Under the pieces are notes generated by a model. That model was not told the DNA's origin. It saw only the letters and a list, made by a program, of their open reading frames with translations, and did not search any database. From NCBI GenBank assembly GCA_015227615.1, contig JAALGZ010000035.1:186001-250000 (forward strand): a stretch of 64,000 bases of DNA. Reading direction: 5' to 3'. Numbering within the stretch: the stretch's first letter is position 1; each line of letters begins with the position of its first letter. The stretch comes from Labyrinthula sp. Ha (lineage: Eukaryota > Sar > Bigyra > Labyrinthulida > Labyrinthulaceae). The position numbers were made by a program, and so were the translations under genes. Below are positions 61,160-64,000 of the stretch, piece after piece.

Positions 61160-63265
61160 ATGAAAATATTCACTATCACAATTTCTATTGCGTTGTCTAT
61201 TGAGTTCTTTGTGGAGGCATCCAAAAGCCTCATGAGCCCCAATGGCCAAGCCCTGATGGCTGGAAAGTTAAACTATTGGAGAGAGAAAAGAGAGTCTGGG
61301 GATCTTCCAATGCCAGGACTGTCTGCTTCCTTTTTACCACAGAAGTGCAATAATACAGGTGATGCGGATGGAGTTGTGCTTGTAAATGGAGAAGCTTTTC
61401 CTTGCAAGGATGTGGATTTTCTTTCTTTCATTCCAGTGAAAGACTTGTTTATTGACATTCAAAATGGTACAACTCAGTCATCCGATATTTGGGGATGGGA
61501 AGATACTGAAACTAACAAAGAGTATACTCTTTTTCTGGTTGACAACGGAATTTGGTTCATTGATACCACTGATCCTTCGAGTCCAGTAAAAGTTGCTTTC
61601 GGACCAAATCCAGCATCGAAATTTCCTTGGGGAGATGTGAAAGTTTATAGAGATGTTGCGTATGTTGTGATGGATAGAGGTTTTGAATTCGAGTTTGATA
61701 GAACATATGGAGTGGAAGTATTTGATCTTGCTCGTTTAAGAGATATTCCAGAAAAAGATTTTCCTGTTGAAATGAAGCCAGATACTGTTCATTCAGGACA
61801 CGGAAAGGCTCATAATATTGCTGTAAATACAGAAACAGGATATGCGTATTCTATTGGAAGTAATAAATGTAGAGCTGGTGCATATATTCTCAACTTAGAA
61901 CCAGATCCACTAAATCCTGTGTTTGTAGGTTGTGTTGATGATGATGGATATACTCATGATGCTCAAATTGTACTTTATGATGGACCTGATGAAAGATTTA
62001 TTGGAAAAGAAATACTTTTTGCATATAATGAAGATACTTTGACTATTTATGATGTTTCTGATAAGCAAAATATAAAGAGGATATCTAGAACAGGTTATCC
62101 AACTGCAAAATATACGCATCAAGGTTGGCTTACAGGTGATATGAGATGGATTTTCTTGAATGATGAATTTGATGAAAAGGAAGGAGTTGTGAATACCACA
62201 ACTACATATATTGTAGATGTTTCTGATCTAAGAAAACCTGTTTTTGGAGCAAATTACACGCACAGAGATGTATCAAGTGACCATAATTTGTATGACTGGG
62301 GTGCAATCCATGCTAAGGGATGGGGTGGATCACCACCTTATGAAGAAGGAAACTATTCTTTTCCACCAATTAGTAACAGATTTATGTATTTATCCAACTA
62401 CGCTGCTGGGATTAGAATATTGGATATTCAAGGTACACCAAAAGTTTCAGAAGCAGGTTTTTTTGACATTGCTCCAGACAAAGTTACGAATGAATTTGTA
62501 GGTACTTGGAGTAATTATATGCACCCAAGTGGAAATTTAGCTGTGTCCTCTATTGAAAGAGGGTTTTTCATGCTTAGACCAAGAGATAGAATACTATACA
62601 CAGAATTGGAGTACACGATCTCACCTACAATTGTTCCTACTGCACCCACAGTTAGTATTGCTCCAACAATGTTACCAACTTCTTCACCATTCGTTTGTGA
62701 GGATGAAGTACCTACTGGTTTGATTTTAAGAGCTACCGGAGAACCTGCATTATGTTCGGATCTTGTCAGTTATTGTAATGATCCTATTATCCAAAAAACA
62801 TGTCCTGCTAGCTGCAAACTTTGTGTTTCTCCAACAATGTTACCAACTTCTTCACCATTCGTTTGTGAGGATGAAGTACCTACTGGTGTGATTTTGACAT
62901 CAAACGCAGAACCTGCATTATGTTCAGAGATTGTAGAACTTTGTTCTGATGATATAATAAAACAAAGATGTCCTGTTAGCTGCGGACTTTGTATTCCTCC
63001 AACATCTAAACCCACTGATTCACCTACAAATGCTGTAAATGATCGCGTAGGGAATATGGGCTCAAGTGAAGAGAGTGATGACACATTGCAAGATGGTTTA
63101 CTTGTTGGTATTTTTGTGGTTGTAGTTGTTATTCTTATGTTGCTTGTGCAACTTGTTTGGAATTCATACCATGTACCTGCAGTTAAAGAGAGTGCTCTCA
63201 TGGATGAGGGAAAGAAAAATGAAGAAGCAAAAGTCATTGTCACTGACGAAAAAGCTGATATTTAA
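61160..63265 (+). CDS. choice-of-anchor-B (LVIVD beta-propeller) surface protein with two ShKT-like modules and C-terminal TM
   Basis: 701 aa from ATG 61160, chosen because it opens a signal peptide (MKIFTITISIALSIEFFVEA). An upstream in-frame ATG at 61049 would bury it behind 37 residues. Residues about 109-474 are the choice-of-anchor-B propeller domain: DIWGWED, LFLVDNGIWFIDTTDP, GDVKVYRDVAYVV, AHNIAVNTETGYAYSIG, YTHDAQIVLYDGPDERFIGK, YTHQGWLTGDMRWIFL, DHNLYDWGA, YAAGIRILDI and HPSGNLAVSSIERGFFMLRP. A Pro/Thr linker follows, then two Cys modules with six cysteines each (about 513-555 and 569-611; CPASCKLC and CPVSCGLC endings), similar to ShKT domains. A TM helix (about 647-668) and a charged cytosolic tail end the protein. 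Bacterial relatives are cell-surface anchored. Here a TM receptor or adhesion-like role at the cell surface is likely. It is the intact relative of the pseudogene at 48710-50571. Confidence 0.88.
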   Translation: MKIFTITISIALSIEFFVEASKSLMSPNGQALMAGKLNYWREKRESGDLPMPGLSASFLPQKCNNTGDADGVVLVNGEAFPCKDVDFLSFIPVKDLFIDIQNGTTQSSDIWGWEDTETNKEYTLFLVDNGIWFIDTTDPSSPVKVAFGPNPASKFPWGDVKVYRDVAYVVMDRGFEFEFDRTYGVEVFDLARLRDIPEKDFPVEMKPDTVHSGHGKAHNIAVNTETGYAYSIGSNKCRAGAYILNLEPDPLNPVFVGCVDDDGYTHDAQIVLYDGPDERFIGKEILFAYNEDTLTIYDVSDKQNIKRISRTGYPTAKYTHQGWLTGDMRWIFLNDEFDEKEGVVNTTTTYIVDVSDLRKPVFGANYTHRDVSSDHNLYDWGAIHAKGWGGSPPYEEGNYSFPPISNRFMYLSNYAAGIRILDIQGTPKVSEAGFFDIAPDKVTNEFVGTWSNYMHPSGNLAVSSIERGFFMLRPRDRILYTELEYTISPTIVPTAPTVSIAPTMLPTSSPFVCEDEVPTGLILRATGEPALCSDLVSYCNDPIIQKTCPASCKLCVSPTMLPTSSPFVCEDEVPTGVILTSNAEPALCSEIVELCSDDIIKQRCPVSCGLCIPPTSKPTDSPTNAVNDRVGNMGSSEESDDTLQDGLLVGIFVVVVVILMLLVQLVWNSYHVPAVKESALMDEGKKNEEAKVIVTDEKADI
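62661..62996 (+). repeat. 168-bp in-frame tandem duplication inside the surface-protein gene
   Basis: Units 62661-62828 and 62829-62996 each encode 56 residues: a linker plus one ShKT-like module. The first 60 or so bases of the two units are identical (from CTCCAACAATG onward), while later parts differ at many positions. This suggests an old module duplication whose left part was recently homogenised. The pseudogene has only one module. Confidence 0.8.
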
Positions 63266-64000
63266 ATTAAGTTGGGAAGTTTATGAATTAAGTTTATAAG
63301 CATTTTTGGGAAGATACTTTAGTGGTGAATTTTAGTTCAGTTTCACGTCATTCGCAAAGAAAATATGCTTGTTCCGGTTTTTGAGCTATTCTATGTATTA
63401 TTAGAAGCCATTTAATGACTCAAACCGATGTCAGAAGTCTGACCAGAACTCTTAGGTTTGCTTTAAGGGTCAGTTAAACACCAAGATTTTTAATATATAC
63501 TAATCACCAAAGAGCAAATACTCAGATTTAACACTTGATTATAACGCTTTCCAAAGATTTACCCAGTATCTTGATGGCTATTAACTGTTTTCCAGTATTG
63601 TGCTTTGTTAATATTCTTATTCAGTTGTGGTAAGTGTAAACTTTATTTACATTTTAAAAAGTTATTTTCATACTGTCAACCCATAGTTGACCAATTTGTA
63701 TCCTGGACAGTTGCTATAACTTTGTCATACTTAAGTAGGTAGCTCCCGAAGATACTTTGTAATAGCCGTTATGATTGTTATAGACTTATTCGTTAATACT
63801 AATAATCAAGAATTCGTTTTTGAACTCAAATACTGTACAGAAAAAGACAATACTTACAAATGTAACTCAGCTGTTTCTTTACTCTCAGATACAACTTGTG
63901 GAACTTTCCTTTATTATTATATTTGTTTATGACTTTGGTGTTTCGCCTTCAACGGTGGTTTACCGCGGCCTTAACCTGGTGCTCTTATTATGTTGCGTTA
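63266..64000. other. 3' flank, no gene recognised
   Basis: A+T-rich sequence after the stop codon of the surface-protein gene, without a protein-like open frame. Confidence 0.5.

Noticed and set aside
1-64000. tRNA, rRNA, snRNA, CRISPR or bacterial operons
   Set aside because: No box-B-type tRNA sequence with a foldable cloverleaf, no conserved rRNA or U6 core, and no spaced repeats were found. Gene structure is eukaryotic.

Overview
This is nuclear DNA of a microbial eukaryote. It is strongly A+T-rich, has widely spaced genes (gaps of 1-10 kb), uses ordinary stop codons and carries GT-AG introns of only 28-57 nt. The gene repertoire is eukaryotic: a MOB protein, a tetraspanin, a Lung-7TM/TMEM87-type protein, an SH3 protein and a CCR4-like EEP enzyme. 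Alongside these are choice-of-anchor-B ectodomains with Pro/Thr-rich linkers and ShKT-like Cys modules, and bacterial-style short leishmanolysins. The mix fits a stramenopile (or other SAR) protist best. That placement is inference; no rRNA or organelle marker is present.

Layout. 0-24 kb holds most of the host genes: an MFS transporter cut by the left edge (-), a 776-aa His-rich type II membrane protein (+), MOB (+) convergent with a tetraspanin (-), and a sulfotransferase (+) whose stop codon lies 1 bp from the stop of a Lung-7TM protein (-). 24-37 kb is mostly non-coding. It holds two copies of a roughly 480-bp MITE-like repeat, a dead Tc1/mariner transposon, a faint LTR-retroelement trace and one intact gene, an SH3 protein with WASHC3-like repeats. 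37-64 kb is a patch of surface or secretory protein genes: two leishmanolysin-like metalloproteases, a decayed and an intact copy of a choice-of-anchor-B/ShKT receptor-like gene, and a CCR4-like phosphodiesterase. Here a nearly identical 2-kb block occurs twice, 15.2 kb apart in the same orientation. The first 163 bp of the block is flipped between the copies, and the second copy abuts a LINE-like reverse-transcriptase fossil.

Four genes were assembled by reading across nine tiny introns (MOB, tetraspanin, Lung-7TM, SH3). In each case a GT-AG removal keeps the frame and restores an expected part of the family: the MOB N-terminus, tetraspanin TM1, a signal peptide and the last TM helices, and an extra N-terminal SH3-like segment. 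No operon-like organisation is seen. The likely shared theme is membrane and endomembrane biology plus cell-surface proteins.

Most points worth a second look: the duplicated block with an inverted end, a MOB protein lacking the whole zinc site, two metalloproteases with a C-terminal membrane anchor but no visible signal peptide, a possible new copper-monooxygenase-like family, and long perfect hairpins. No complete novel multi-gene system was found.
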